Made by a program: the position numbers and the translations under genes. From Rallus limicola (lineage: Eukaryota; Chordata; Aves; Gruiformes; Rallidae), in the NCBI GenBank assembly GCA_022605955.1, contig JAKCOZ010000005.1, positions 54,127,762 through 54,191,761 on the forward strand: DNA of 64,000 nt, given 5' to 3'. The notes below the pieces were generated by a model. The model did no database searches. It was given only the letters and a program-made list of their open reading frames with translations, and had not been told where the DNA came from. Below are positions 12,061 through 25,362 of this stretch, piece by piece (positions within the stretch are counted from its first letter, which is position 1; each line of letters starts with the position of its first letter).

Positions 12061-13950
12061 TGTCCAAACCCTAGGACCTCAACAAGTTTTGTTTCAGCTC
12101 TCATCAGCTGCAGAGGTCACAGTTAAGTAAAATCGGCTTAAAATGGGATTGGAAAACTGTGTCTGCTACATTAGCAGAGAGATCAGATGACAGATTCAGT
12201 CTGGCCTCATTATCTAGTCATAAAAATGTAAGGGCTTGAAGTATTTGGGGAATGGGAATGCAGAGAGCGGGAGGGAATTCTGGAGGATCACTATGTGGTA
12301 TTTGCTGTCTGAGAAAATGTGACCAAAGGGACCCTCCCCCCCAAACTGTCTGATGTGAGCTCTTATCTTCAACGACAAACTGAAACCAGGAGAATCAGTC
12401 TCTTCCTTTTGCAAACAGTTGGGGTAACAGGGGCTCCTGTGTGTCTACAACATCTAGCATTTATTTTTAGCCTCATCTATTTGGTTAGTGAGGTCACTGG
12501 AGCCCAGGCTTAAACATGTTTTAAGCAAATGTTACCCTGACCTGCCAAGGCTCTGGATTGCCTGTAGCTATACATACCCCAAAGAAACAGACCTAATGGT
12601 GCAAGAGAATGTTATGTTAGCATTTTATGCAAGAGTTCAAATAACTATGTATCCTCATTTATTGCAACACTTTTTTTTTTTAATTTGAAAAGTGTAAATT
12701 ACACTTTGAGCAGTTTTGATCTAAAAAACATTTGATGAAGCTATTTCCTGGCTGAAGTCGCCCCCATGCCTTTTCCAGTAATTCTGCATTTAGAATTTTA
12801 TTTACACAGTTCAAGGATTAAATCACAATTTCCAGTCTACAGTATAAAACCAAAAAAAAGAAAACCCCACCAACCCCATCCCTCATTCCCCAGAGCTGGG
12901 AAGCATTATCCGAATCACTGCAAGGAAACAAATGTCAGGGTACACAGAGCCATCAGCTCTATCACTTCCAGCCTCATCCAAACTAGAAAATGAGTCTGTG
13001 GCAGAAAACTTTCTCATGGCCCAGAAGAAATATTAGCAAATATTATTTATTTGTAATGATAGCTTGTTCTGCGAATGCAATAAACTCCTGATGTAGTCCC
13101 TAAGCCCAGTCCTGGAAGCAGGCCAGGACAGAGGTGCAGGGGAGCAGGCAATATTCATCACTGTTCCAGAAGTGAGGTGAAGCTGAGGAGCCTGCAGGAA
13201 ACCCATCAAGTGATAAGTAAGGTAGCACGGCCCTGCATCTTGCAGGCTGAATGCTTGTCCTAACAGAATTTTTGACTGCTCTGTGGGGAATCATGAGCAC
13301 ATCAGCATAAACCTGGCCTCTGGACATGCTACACCTCCTGCTCAAAGAAAAGACATCCCCCAAGGAGAAAAAAACACCTTCAGAAGCTTGCACCTATCCA
13401 TATTTTTAGTATTTCAGATGAGCCATTCTAGTAAAAGCCCTTTTCCAAATGCTGATATAACCATCTCTTCCCTAGGGATATATTCATGTCACTGCAGGTG
13501 ACCAAATTAAGGGAGCTCCGCTAAAGTTGCTGCTAACAAAGTAGCTTTGGTGACTACCCATGTGCAGAATTTTAGCCTGCTGTAAATGTAAAACAAAATG
13601 TCCCCACGGGGTGACTGGAGCTAATATGCTTTACTTTACATTTGCATTTGGCTCGGAGCTGCACAAGGCTTCTTGCTGGGGTAAAAGCGATAAAGAATTA
13701 AGCTCTTGTAACTCAGTTGCTTGCAAGTATTTGGTATATCCCTGGTGGAATAATGTCATAGAAAAAGCATGCCTCTTGCTCATATACAACCAGAAGATGT
13801 TAAAGATTTGGTTCACCTCTGCTCCTGACTGGTCAGTGTGTCCCAAGTTCACACACCAAGACCAAATTCCTATTTTTCTATTGCCAGAGTACCAAACATT
13901 TCTGCAAGCAGTGATATTCATCTAGAGAAGCCACGGTCACTATAGAACTA

Positions 13951-14753
13951 TATAGAATCATAGAATCATAGAATCATAGGGGTTGGAAGGGACCTCGAGA
14001 GATCATCGGGTCCAACCCCCCTGCCAAAGCAGCTCCCTAGGACATATCACTCAGATAGGTGTCCAGACGGGTCTTGAATATCTCCAGAGAAGGAGACTCC
14101 ACCACCACCCTGGGCAGCCTGTCCCAGGGCTGTCACCCTCACTGTGTGAAAGTTCTTCCACATGGTGGTGCAGAACTTCCTGTGCTCCAACTTGCAGCCA
14201 TTGCCCCTTGTCCTGTCTCCACAGACACTGAAAAGGGGCTGGCCATTTCCCCCTGCATCCCCTGCTTAAGATAATTATAGACTTTAATTAGGTCCCCCCT
14301 TAGTCTTCTCTTCTCAAGGCTGAACAGTCCCAACTTACTCAGCCTTTCCTCATAGGGGAGATGCTCCAGGCCCTTAATCATCTTTGTAGCCCTCCTCTGG
14401 ACTCTCTCCAGGAGATCCCTGTCCTTTTTATACCAGGGAGCCCAGAACTGGACACAATACTCCAGGTGGGGCCTGACCAGGGCAGAGTAGAGGGGGAGGA
14501 TCAGCTCCTTTGACCTGCTGGCCACACTCCTCTTGATGCACCCCAGGATCCCATTGGCTCTCTTAGCCACCAGGGCACACTGCTGGCCAACCTGTCATCC
14601 ACCAGGACCCCCAGGTCCTTCTCCACTGAGCTCTTCTCCAGCAGGTCATCCCCCAGCCTGTACTGATACAAACGGTTGTTCCTTCTCAGGTGCAAGACTT
14701 TACATTTGCTTTTGTTGAAGCTCATCTGGTTTCTAACTGCCCAGCAAGCTATA
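13951..14753 (-). mobile_element. CR1 non-LTR retrotransposon, 5'-truncated
   Basis: On the plus strand this copy begins with four AATCATAG octamers and 'GGGGTTGGAAGGGACCTC', the complement of the CR1 3' end. It then extends into the C-terminal reverse transcriptase region. In the minus frame, 14139-14570 reads '[16 protein letters not shown]', '[20 protein letters not shown]' and '[12 protein letters not shown]'. The preceding block (14571-14750) reads 'NKSKCKVLHLRRNN' and '[18 protein letters not shown]', with a frame change between the two at about 14570. The similarity stops at about 14753, which is the 5' truncation point. It closely resembles the copy at 52434 and belongs to the same subfamily. 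Decay is moderate, so the copy is younger than the one at 4969. Confidence 0.96.
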
Positions 14754-15170
14754 TAAATCAAAACACTTAATTCTAGAAAGCCAGCATTTGTGGACTTTCA
14801 TTCAGACCTTCTGTTGTTCTTTCATTATTTTTAATGTTTCCTTTCCCAAATTAATAAGAAAGATTGTCTCCTTCCCAGAACACCAAAAGAATGTGTGCCT
14901 TATTTGGGGTGCAGATATAGAAATCCCCATGGATCTGTTACCTAGTCACAAATCAGTGGTCAAATCTGCAAATAATTTGTGATTTATTTAACTACTGAAA
15001 AGTTTTGTTAATATATTAGCCACTGGGTGACACCACAAATGGCACATACATGATGACCGCTCAGTCAGGAAAACTCATTGTAAACTGTTCAGAGATCTGG
15101 GCTGTGGGAAAGGAGTCATTTAAGCAGACACACAGTTACACAGGCTCATTGTGAGTATTTGAGAATGGGC

Positions 15171-15185
15171 AAAAAAAAAAAAAAA
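15171..15185. repeat. A15 homopolymer
   Basis: Fifteen consecutive adenines in otherwise unique DNA, with no polyadenylation signal or retrocopy upstream. Confidence 0.95.
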
Positions 15186-16383
15186 GAAGCAATCCCCTGA
15201 TAATTCATCTGTGGAGGGCAATTTACTGGATCTAATCAGAGCAAACATCTCTATGGCTTGAATGTTGAAATAAATTAAATATAAAGCCTTCAAGGTCATA
15301 GCTTCCCAAGCTAATAATGCAGCACTGCTGAAATCAGGTGGATATACTCTGGGTGAATGCAGTGCTCCACTACGAAAAATCTTCATCAGTTGGATGTAGT
15401 GGGAATATTTCAAGCAGCAATCAGACCTGCCCGAAAGAAAATGGAGTGCACAGAGGATGTATGGGGTTCAGTTTTCAAATGAGGAAACTTCAGCAGGATA
15501 TTCAGAGACGTTTAGATGCTCAGATTGGAAACAAAATACATATAAGGAGACATTTGGGGGGAAGGAGGGTGGCAAAAAGAGTTTGGAGAGTGTTACTAGC
15601 AAGATGTAAGCTGTGAGAAGCAAATCCTGCCATTCCACCTCTGAAATCTTGATGCAGAAACAATTAGATACTGCAGGAGCAGCCACATCCCAACTCCTGC
15701 AGTGCCTATTTCCTGATCAAAGGATCATAACCCTCTCTCAGCCTCAGCTGCCCAAGCCACCCATCCAGAGGTTAGCACTCCACCAGCTGCACAGCACAGC
15801 CATTTCTGTGACTTTTATATCCCAGCTCTGAAGAGATGGGGCCACAGAAACAACAAATAGCACCTTAACATTGAGCAGGTCCCAGCAGATGGGCAGATGG
15901 GCAAGCCAATTGATCAGGCAGGGTCAGATGCAAGCAGAAAGCAGTGGAGACCCCAGACACAGGCAGACAGCAGTGCACAGCCAGTGCAGGAGGGTGTCTT
16001 GGTCCACACAAGTGGGTGGACACCCTGGATGGATCTTGTTGCTTGGTAAAGTCTGGAGCCTTTGAGGTCTGATTTAGCATCTCTGGATATTGGCATCCTG
16101 AAGTACCCGGGAATCTGCCCAGTGTCACAATGTGCTGCCCTAAGATTTTGTTGCTACCATGGGTTATTTTTTTCTGCTGTTCTGATGGGTTTTGTGGCAG
16201 CAGAGGATCTTGCCATAGCAGGATTTAAAAATCACACACACCCCCTTTTCCTATAAATATACATTCCACAGTCACCCTCAACTTCACACGCATTCCTGTG
16301 AATCTCACCTTTAAAAATGACTGCCTTACCCTCACTGTTAATTTAAGATTAGATCCTGTATGTGTATATGCACATGTGCAGAA

Positions 16384-16404
16384 ACACACACACACACACA
16401 CACA
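16384..16404. repeat. (AC)n microsatellite
   Basis: An uninterrupted AC run of about 10 units. Confidence 0.96.
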
Positions 16405-17674
16405 GTGCCATTCACTTTGATTTAGTTTCCTCTGCATATGTTGTAATGTGGCCTGGAAAGACATGATCCCAGCCCTATTCCTCTGCCCTCCATCAGACCC
16501 TGCTTTGCTTTGTACATAATGATCCACATCCCCAGATGAGGCGGTGGTTGTGTATTTCTCTCCCTGTTCATCACACAGAGTCTCATCCTCATTCACTTGT
16601 GTATCTTTCAAATCCTAGGCTAATCTTTTCCATGAAGAGAGTGAAAACCTCCCCAGCACTAATGGATGCATCTTCAGCAGAGCCCCATGGCACAGAATGA
16701 TACTATTATCCCAATTTTCACAGATGGGGAACAGAATTGCAGAGATAGCAAGGTCAACATTGTTAAAAGCATCTACTAATTTGGGAAAGCACGAGGGTTG
16801 ATTTTTCAAAGCATTTTACTTCCACAGCATTTTACTTGGTTGCTATACAGGTGCCCTTTGACTGCATCTGCAGTCATGAGAGCTTCACACTCGTGTTGCA
16901 AGCCGGGAGCCGAAGTGATCAGCAACACGTAATTAGTGCCCATCTCTGAGAAGTCTGACCTGACCAGAGACACACAGCAAAATTCCCATCTGAAGCAGGC
17001 TGGGCTGGAAAAGCTCTAAAATAAACAAATGCTGCATATTCTGATGGAAAATACCATCTCTAGCTAGCAGTTGAGGTCTAATAGTTTTCAACCTGCGGGC
17101 CTGTTTCCAGCTGATGAGGAAGGTGCTTAGATTGCTGTACAGGCGTTCATCCCTCCACCAGAAAAACCTGAGTGTGAAAATCAAAGCTGTGAAAAACACC
17201 AAATTTTGCACAGATGCCATGTTGATAATAAATAAAAAGCAGGCAAGAGGCTTTTTGATGAGCTGATAGACTCATCAGCTGAGTTGTCATCTGGAAAAGA
17301 GATAGCTTCCCTTTCCTTCCAAAACAGGAGTTTCTTTTGCCAATACTTATCTAGGTTGAGGTCCTACATGTTGGTGACACAGTTTTTCCCCTTTTTCTGC
17401 TCTTTATCCCAGGACTCAGCCAGGAGAGTTAGATACACACAGTTTTGGTTATCTTCAGTACCTAGACTCCCTGTCAGAAAAGTCTGAGTTGTCCTATATG
17501 TTCAGAGAAAGAATTAAGAACAAACTGATTGAAAATCCAGGGGATGGGAGGAGGACCTTCCCTCTCTACTTCCCATGGCTCCAAAAATCCAACAGTTTTT
17601 AGAAAGGACATAATTCCACATTTTCTGCCAAACTTGACATTGCTTCTTTAAGCTGAGGTAAGATTCCATTTTTT

Positions 17675-17702
17675 TGTGTGTGTGTGTGCTTTTCTTTTTT
17701 TT
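17675..17702. repeat. (TG)7 followed by a T-rich tract
   Basis: A seven-unit TG repeat at 17675-17688 follows a short T run and is followed by a T-rich stretch. Confidence 0.85.
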
Positions 17703-20700
17703 TACTTATATGCAGCAATAATTCTACCAGTGCAGGTTTCAGCTGGTGCTGGCACGAACTCCCATCTGATCAAATTTATGATCCAGGTTTGTTGAAATAA
17801 AACTAGTCTCATCAGGCTTGGTACTAGATAAGGGCACGCACAAATCTGAAATGCTGTTGAAGAATTTGGTTTTCAGGCTTTTTCCAGCCTCTTACCATCC
17901 TGCCTGGATTTGGTGGGGAAGGAACCCAAGCTGTACAAAGCAAACATTTCCTAAGATTCACACTTTTCACTTGGTTTTCCCACAAAAAAAAAACACCAAA
18001 ATAATAAGAGTAAATTGCAATGAAACAATCATGAAGTGTCTGTTTCTAGACCTGCTGCTTCCCACAGACGTTTGCCTTTGGGGCAGGGGTTTGCCTCTAT
18101 GTGATGCTGAGCCTTTGTGGGAGACATTCCTGCACCTCAGGCATTTTTGCAAGGTGTCAGCCTCGCTTCTCACCTTTATTTGGCTGCACATCCATTTGGT
18201 TGGAGCCCCCGAGGCCCTTTTCAAAGCCCAGCAGAGCCAATAGGGAAATTTCTTATTAATCTGAGGAGCCTTAGATGTGGATGCCAGTTTATAAAGCTGC
18301 GATGGAGGAAAGAGGCACTAAGGGAGATGGCAGAGAGACCTGGTCTGGCTCTCCAGGGAAGCTCTCCACCAGAAAGCAAAGTACAGGAAATTAGGACAAG
18401 TGGTATATTTGCTCTGAAAGCACCCACTTAGGTTAAAACAGGCTGCTGATGGGGCTGCACCCACTGGGAGCCATCCCACTGCTGCAGACCTTGGAAATGC
18501 AGAGTGTGAGAGCTTCTGTGGGCAGAAAATCAAGGTGGATTCAAAGAGAAACCTGTCTGCATTTCATCAGCCCTTCACAAAATCTAACAAACAGCAAAAT
18601 GACCACGTTTTGCCCAGTCTGCTCATTCCAGCTACCAGCACTAGCCTGGGCCCAGTGATGGTGATCTGGTGAGGCAGTGAGCCTGAGCTGACAACGAAAA
18701 ACCTGTATTTAAGCAACTAATGAGAGAAACACCTCTGACTTTGGCACACATATTGTTCAAGCCACCAGAAAAGAGTACGGACTTTGTTCCACCCTCATTG
18801 TCATTTGTATCTAGTAAATTGGCAAGGAGTTAGGACATTGCCAGTATTTCCACACATGCAAATCCCCTTCCCCCCAAAAAAACCCCAAAACAACAGAGCC
18901 CATTACTCACATCCCCAGAGAAATCATAATAAGAGACACAGAGTTTACCACCTTTTAGCAGGAAATAGCTGCCTTTCTAATGCTTGCTAATTGCTTCACT
19001 TAAGACTAGTTTGATTACTTGGCACTGAGACAGTATTTTAAAACCTGAATTATTGCTTGGAACTTTCCTTTCACCTACCAAGAGCCCAGGCCATTAAAAA
19101 TGTGTAGCAAAGGTCTCCCTGCGAGGTGTGGGATTGCCTGTTAACTCTTTTATGTATCATAAGTCATGTTTAGCTTCTGGGACAACGTCTTGCTGTCTTG
19201 GCATACACATTGTGCAAACGAAGGTGTTCTTTATTAATCCTGCAGCAAGCAGGCAGAGACAAGCGTGCAGGTGGAGAAGCAAGGGTTGCTGAAGCAAGTC
19301 ATGATATGGAGCTATCAGGCTGTAAAAAAGGAGCTATAAAGCTGTCACCTGCGGCGGGATTCACTTCCTCACTTTCTGAATCCAGTAGGACAAATGTATC
19401 ACTCTAGGATTCAGGTAAAAAGAAATTCTTTCTTAACTTGACTTGACTTTATCCAAATCAGTGGATCCCATCTTTTAGGGGATCTTCATCCCAATTTAGG
19501 GGATGAAGTAAGCCAGGGCAGCAGTTAGGGGAACATGAGTTGTAGGTACTGACCTGCAGGAGCTGACTGGTTCAGGGCTTGGCTGTATCAGACATTGTCA
19601 TTAAAGCACCTTTGTCACAGCACTTCTTTAGGATCAGAAATTAACTTGCATTTTGTACTTGACAGGAAGTTATTAAGAAATCTCTGCAGTTACAATAAAA
19701 CTGATGCTTAAATTGCAATCTTTCAAAAAGAATTTGAATCTCAATATGAAGCATCAATAAGGTAAGCAGCAGCTAGGTAGTTGGCACATCTCTGAAGTGC
19801 CTGCTCCTGAAAGCCTGCCTTCAGGTGAAACTCAGGTCTGGGGAAAAAACAGGCTTCATGTCCAGGGATGTGTGGGACAGCATCCAACAGTGATCTGCTT
19901 CTCCAAACCATGTACCAAAAGCTTTAGGAGGATTTTTCAACCACTTCCCACATCAATCAGTTACATTTCCCATCAAATTCAGCATGAAGGTTTCTTATCT
20001 TCTGGAAAAACAAAGGTTTTCACATCTACACAGGAGCTTTCACGTAAGGAGAAGAATGGTTGGGCCTTTGTCATCTGTGCTACATGGGAGCAGCAGTGCA
20101 GAATCTGACCTCTAATTTATGTCAGAGGACTTTGGCAGATCACAGCCTTGCTTCAGAAAGCCAGTGAAATAAAACGTACAGGAGAATGGTGATGACACGG
20201 GTGTAAAACACAGCCTGAATCTAACACAGGATGTTTTGAGGCAATTAGTCATAATACGTGGAAGAGGGTGAGCTTTGCCATCCTGCCATTGCTTTTTTAA
20301 GCAGCAGGCATCAAGAATAAAATTAACATGTGAAAAAGTCTTAAGCACAACAGCCACAGGGAAAAGGCTTCAAGTTTGGGGGCCTGCACATAGGTCTATA
20401 CCCAGCAAAGCTTTAACCAGATGTAAACATGGAGTTAGAGCCCCTGCACCTACACAGCACAGGGCTGGAACTAGGGTACCTATTTCTGCTCTTACCAGGG
20501 CAACTATTAGAGTAAATCAGAGACTCTCTAGTGCCTGGGTAAACATTTTGGAAAAGGTCACTAGCTAAGATGTTGGCTTGTTGATCTGGAGGCAGGGAAT
20601 GAGGTCAAAAGGAACAAAGGTATCTGGGTGCACGTGCAGTGGTAGGAAAATATAGCTGGGTTTTGGCTTCTTTTAATCTTAGGAAGCCACTTGCAAAGCT

Positions 20701-21829
20701 TTGCATGGGAAACAGACAGGGGAAATACACAGATGCAAGCAGAAGAAATACTTAGTGCTATTGGCAGAGTGATGGCTCTGAACATGCTGATGCTTTGAAG
20801 CCTCTGTGTGTCAGCAGCAGAAAATGAAGCCATGGGCCAGTTTCTCAGACAGTGCTGGTGACTAAATATTAACAATAGTGGGAAGTACCAACAGGGTGCT
20901 TGTGCTTTAATGCCACCTAAATCAAGGATAGGAATTGAGGATTAGCACCAAATAGTCCTCTTTTTGAGGTGACACCCCCACAACCCCCTGGGAAAATATT
21001 TTCAGCAAGACTGCCCTTCGTTCAGAATGCAGGACAGCAGTGAGAGGGACAGGAGACACTGGGCACTGGTGTCCCACCAGCCCCTTCCAGCTCCAAAGCC
21101 ATCAATGCGCTCATCATGCTGCAGGACATGGAGAGGGAGATGTCGTGGTGGTACCCCAAATACAAATTCTTGTAAACCCCAAGAAATGTGGCTTGCTACA
21201 TAAAAGAGGACTGGGGCAGATCCTTTAGAAGAGTAATACCACAGAAAAAAGAAGCAAGGAAATGTTTAGGAAAACACAAGATGGAGTGTTTTATTTGAGC
21301 AAATGAAATTCAGGCAGAAAGCACAGACACAAAGAAATCTCAGTCACCAGACATGCCCTGGACTGGGAGATGCCTCATCTCCAGTGTCAACGCTAAGTTT
21401 TAGCAAGAAAGGACCCTACCAGAGCTGAAGGTGATGCAAGTGCCACCTCTGACATGGAAAACACTGGTCCCAGCTTCCCGAACACTAATTTTGACACCTG
21501 GCATGACTGTAATGGGTGCAGGATTGATTGAGTACACTCAAAGAGATGCCCCTTAGCTTGCTACGTATAAAAAGTTACCCCATGCCTCCAGGATAAACAT
21601 TTGTGTTTTTATGATCTTTTCTCCTCTTCAGCCCACTTCCTCCATCCTTTACCAGTCCCCCCCAAACACTTGATGAAAGACTTATAAAGATCATGGCAGG
21701 AACTGAAACTTAACATTTTTGTTTTCAAGCCTCAAAAATATTTTCCAAACATGTCTTATTCCTCCACAGGAAATCCCTTTAAAAACATTCTCCAGTGAGC
21801 AGTTAAGTAGTTGAACCAACACACATCCC

Positions 21830-22040
21830 ATCTCAAGTTTCGGCTGCAATTAATAAACCAACTGACAGGATGGTAACTTTTATCATTTCTAGATAAATGT
21901 TAATGTGTCTGGTTATTTCCAGACCTTCACTGATGCAATCAGAAAAGCAAATTAGGCGGTGTTGTAGCAGTCTGCTTAACATTCCTTCTTCTGTGCTATT
22001 ACTGTTAATTTATTCCTTTAAGCCAATTTTTGCACTGTCA
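21830..22040. promoter_or_regulatory. candidate conserved non-coding element (AT-rich, TAAT-rich)
   Basis: Complex AT-rich sequence with CAATTAATAAACC, GTTAATTTATTCC and AGCAAATTAGGCGG blocks, and no repeat or coding signature. The pattern resembles vertebrate conserved non-coding elements near developmental genes. This is inference from composition and needs alignment to other birds. Confidence 0.2.
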
Positions 22041-22757
22041 CTACTGTGAAGGTTTTCTCAACAATTTAATTACAAAAAAGAACCCTCCAACATGAAATTG
22101 CTACAGGATAAAAATCAATATTTAAAGTGTCAGCTTAAAAGCAGCTCATATCTTCTATGTGTGTGTGAGGGGGAACACGTGCACATACCCATCAGACCTA
22201 TTTCAATGTGTGAACTTATAAACTCCCCTTTTTTTTTAAGGAAAACATTTGCCTTGGTGTTCTATCATCCTCAGAACTAAATGTTTCTCAGTTAATTAAA
22301 TAAACATTTTTGCATTGCAGAAAAAAAAGAGAAGTTATTATCCCTTAAAAATCCCATACATCTGAGGAGGTCCAAGACTTTCTGAGAACTCAACATTTTA
22401 TAAAGATTTTTGAGCATGCATAATTTTTTGCCCATAAATGCCACCCACTCAGAAACAAAAGGAACTAAAGTAGGCTGTAATTACTTCCCTACACAATAGC
22501 TTCCAATTGCTCCTATCAAGAAATATTACATAATTATTATAACTTAGGTCTGTGATTATATATTTGCTCAAAGGAGAATCACACACAATAGAAAGCAGTG
22601 GGACTTATGGCTCTTCATCTATTGTGTCAACTCATACATTTAAATTATTTGATTAGAAAACTAAATAGATACCTTGAATCCTAAACAACACATTCACATC
22701 AGCTGTCAAGACTGAAGGAAGTGATAATTGATGGGGCCTGCATATTTATATTAAAAA

Positions 22758-23350
22758 AAAAGAATGGAGAAGTATCAGAAACAGAGTGGCCAGTAGATCC
22801 AGGGAGGTGATTGTGCCCCTGTGCTCAGCACTGGTGAGGCTGCACCTCAAGTGCTGGGTCCAGTTCTGGGCTCCTCACCATCAGAAGGACATGGAGGTCC
22901 TGGAGCGAGTCCAGAGAAGGGCAACCAGGCTGGGGAAGGGGCTGGAGGGCAAATCCTCTGAGGAGCGGCTGAGGGAGCTGGGGGTGTTGAGCCTGGAGAA
23001 GAGGAGGCTGAGGGGAGACCTTATCACCACCTCCCCTGCCCTGCCAGGAGGGTGCAGAGAGGTGGGCGCTGGTCTCTTCAGCCAGGGGACAGGAGCTGGG
23101 ACAAGGGGCAATGGGCTCAAGCTGTGCCAGGGCAGGGTCAGCTCAGCTGGGAGGGCAAAGTTCTTCCCTGGCAGAGTTGTCAGGGCCTGGCCCAGGCAGC
23201 CCAGGGAGGGGGTTGAGTCTCCATTGCTGGATGTGTTTAAAAAAAAGGGTAGATGAGGTACTTAGGGATATGGTTTCACTTAGGATGGGAACGGTTGGAC
23301 TTGATGATCTTAAAGGTCTTTTCCAACCTTGTGATTCTGTGATTCTGTGA
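22758..23350 (+). mobile_element. CR1 non-LTR retrotransposon, 5'-truncated
   Basis: The only well-preserved CR1 copy on the plus strand. It opens inside the C-terminal part of ORF2 ('[20 protein letters not shown]', '[20 protein letters not shown]', '[20 protein letters not shown]'), which stays open from 22786 to 23256. It then runs into the 3' UTR and ends at 23350 with 'GATCTTAAAGGTCTTTTCC' and the GATTCTGTGA octamer pair. The copy is GC-rich compared with its surroundings. The antisense frame at 23143-23784 (213 codons) is a by-product. The 5' truncation point is at about 22758-22785. Confidence 0.96.
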
Positions 23351-25362
23351 AGTGGGAGAATAGATAGGTTTGTCTGCTTATGTCCATCCATCCATTCATC
23401 TACTGAAGTCTTGACAATCTTCTCTGCATTCATCTCACATGGAATTTGTAAAGTAATAAATAAGATCTTATCTCCATAGAAGATGAAGACAAAGGTCAGC
23501 CTGCAGAAGACATCAAGAAAAATCAACTCCTCCTCATTTTTTTCTTCATGTTCTTGGAGACTCACCCTCTCCCCTCCCTCACACCGTCTGGGTTTCTGGC
23601 TATTTGTACAATTTTCCAATGGAAGCAGGGCCTGCACATGCTGGGGTGTGGGAGAATGAGGAGGAAAAGCTTCACAGGGGCTTACCATATTTCTCAACAG
23701 TTCTGCATGCCTGATATAAATTGTCCATTTTTTGTGCTCACAACTCGCCTCAGATAACCCTTGTATCTTTGATGCTACCAGCACTTAGAATAAGTCCTCC
23801 TGCTTCGTATCCTTGGATAACCTGTATAAAATAAGAGACAGATGGCTATCAAACTGGGAAAACTATTAGCTAGGGAGAGCAGGCTCTGAAGACCAGATGT
23901 GGGGCTGCTGCTGGAGAACACTGCAGTCACTGGGTTTCCCCTTATAGACACATAATTCACTTTGGTATTGAACTGCAGTCACCTGTGCTTCAGACTTAAG
24001 ACAACAACATTTTACATTTTCTGAAAAGCAAGAAATAGAATTTGAAAAAAAAAAAAATTTCATTTTAGGCCTGCAGAATGCCATACTGTAACAGTGCATG
24101 GGAGAGGAGGACACTGATTCGAATTTTGGCATTGAATCCCATTGTCTCCACTAGCAGATGGGGTCCAGCAACATGGCCATCACGTATGGAGGCTGCAGAT
24201 CGGTCTGTGACCGCTCACTGGCACGAACCCAGGGCAACTTCAAAGAGAAATGCCACAAGAAGCTGATTTTTCTTATGTGTGTGTTCTTTTATTAGGAATT
24301 TTTATATTTCTGCCGAGTAACAGCAGAAGTAATATCACCATTTCCCAAAGTGTAGCAAATCTAATGTGTTGTACATATTGGATGGAAGTAATTTAACATG
24401 AGCTCTCTTTAATTTCATAGATCTCTATTGCAAACAGTTCTTGGTTAATGATCAGGGGTTTGCTGTTTTGCCTTTTTTTTTTAAGTCAAATCTTTTGAAG
24501 TCCAGATGGAGAGAGTTTTTTACAGCTGCACAGGAAGAGTGACACTGATACATGCTGAACTCTGCGGGCGGTATTAAAATTCTGCCATCTACTTAAAAAG
24601 GATTTCTGAAAGTTATTTTAAAGGGACATCATCAATTTGAAGATCACTTTGCATCTCACAGCATTTCAAGTAATATTTCAGACTACCACAGGAAGCCAGC
24701 TGTGGGGAGAGAAATCAATGCTCCATGCCAAGTAAGCCTCTTTGCTTTGTATTTTGACAGTATTTTACACTGGATTTATAAAAGCTTCAAGGGGAAATTG
24801 TAATTCTGTGAGCAGCCATCACTTGCTACGGGATGGCCAGGTAAGCTCCAGGACTGTTTGCAGGTGCTTGCACAACCCTGGCACTTCCAATGGAAACTAA
24901 GGGCTGGGACTGGCCTTGCTCCTGTGTTTACAGGGATCGTGACAGCAACCAGAAGTAGAGACAAGCCGGTGTTGATTTCCAAAAAAGAGCATCATCTCTT
25001 TGCAGCACGCCTCAGCATTGAGAGAGCATTTTGAGATGGAAAGAAGCCTTCTGTTTCCAACTGCTTTTGCTTCCACTGTGACCTCTTTTAGTTTTTATTA
25101 AATCTTGGTTAGGAGCATTCATTGTTCATCATGCACACCTCTAATTTACAAGGGGCTGGGACTGTGCTTAATTTGCAGAGAGTAAAAATGCTTCAGAAAG
25201 GGAAAGTTCTCCCCATCAGAGAAACTGTGGAGTGGAAACAATGACTGAATCACTTGGAAAGGACAAATCTAGTGCAGGGAAATATGAGACAGGTTGTGGC
25301 CTAGAAAGGGGTTGAGGAAACTAAACACTTTGCAAGTGGAAGTATATTTTAGAGCAGGGACA
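23351..25362. other. unique non-coding DNA
   Basis: No repeat family or gene is recognised. It contains an A13 run near 24045 and a short CpG-bearing patch at about 24165-24235, in a mostly CpG-poor region. Confidence 0.55.

Larger units (their letters stand above)
7851..13950. other. unique non-coding DNA
   Basis: I recognise no repeat family or gene here. Open frames are all under about 125 codons and overlap antisense frames. The stretch includes a pyrimidine tract (10391-10430) and an AT-rich, possibly conserved segment at 11880-12060 (separate entry). A POU-type octamer ATTTGCAT at 13640-13647 is at the level expected by chance. Confidence 0.55.
14754..22757. other. unique non-coding DNA
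   Basis: No gene or interspersed repeat is recognised. The segment holds an A15 tract, a CA repeat, a TG repeat and a pair of overlapping hairpins at 17257-17280. An AT-rich complex stretch at about 21830-22040 could be conserved. Open frames up to 141 codons (17818-18243) show no family resemblance. Confidence 0.55.

Noticed and set aside
17818..18243. 141-codon open frame on the plus strand
   Set aside because: No domain, and it overlaps an antisense frame and another plus frame. The sequence context is ordinary unique DNA.
23143..23784. 213-codon open frame on the minus strand, the longest in the window
   Set aside because: About a third of it is antisense to the GC-rich CR1 copy at 22758-23350, where stops are sparse. 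The rest has no recognisable domain.
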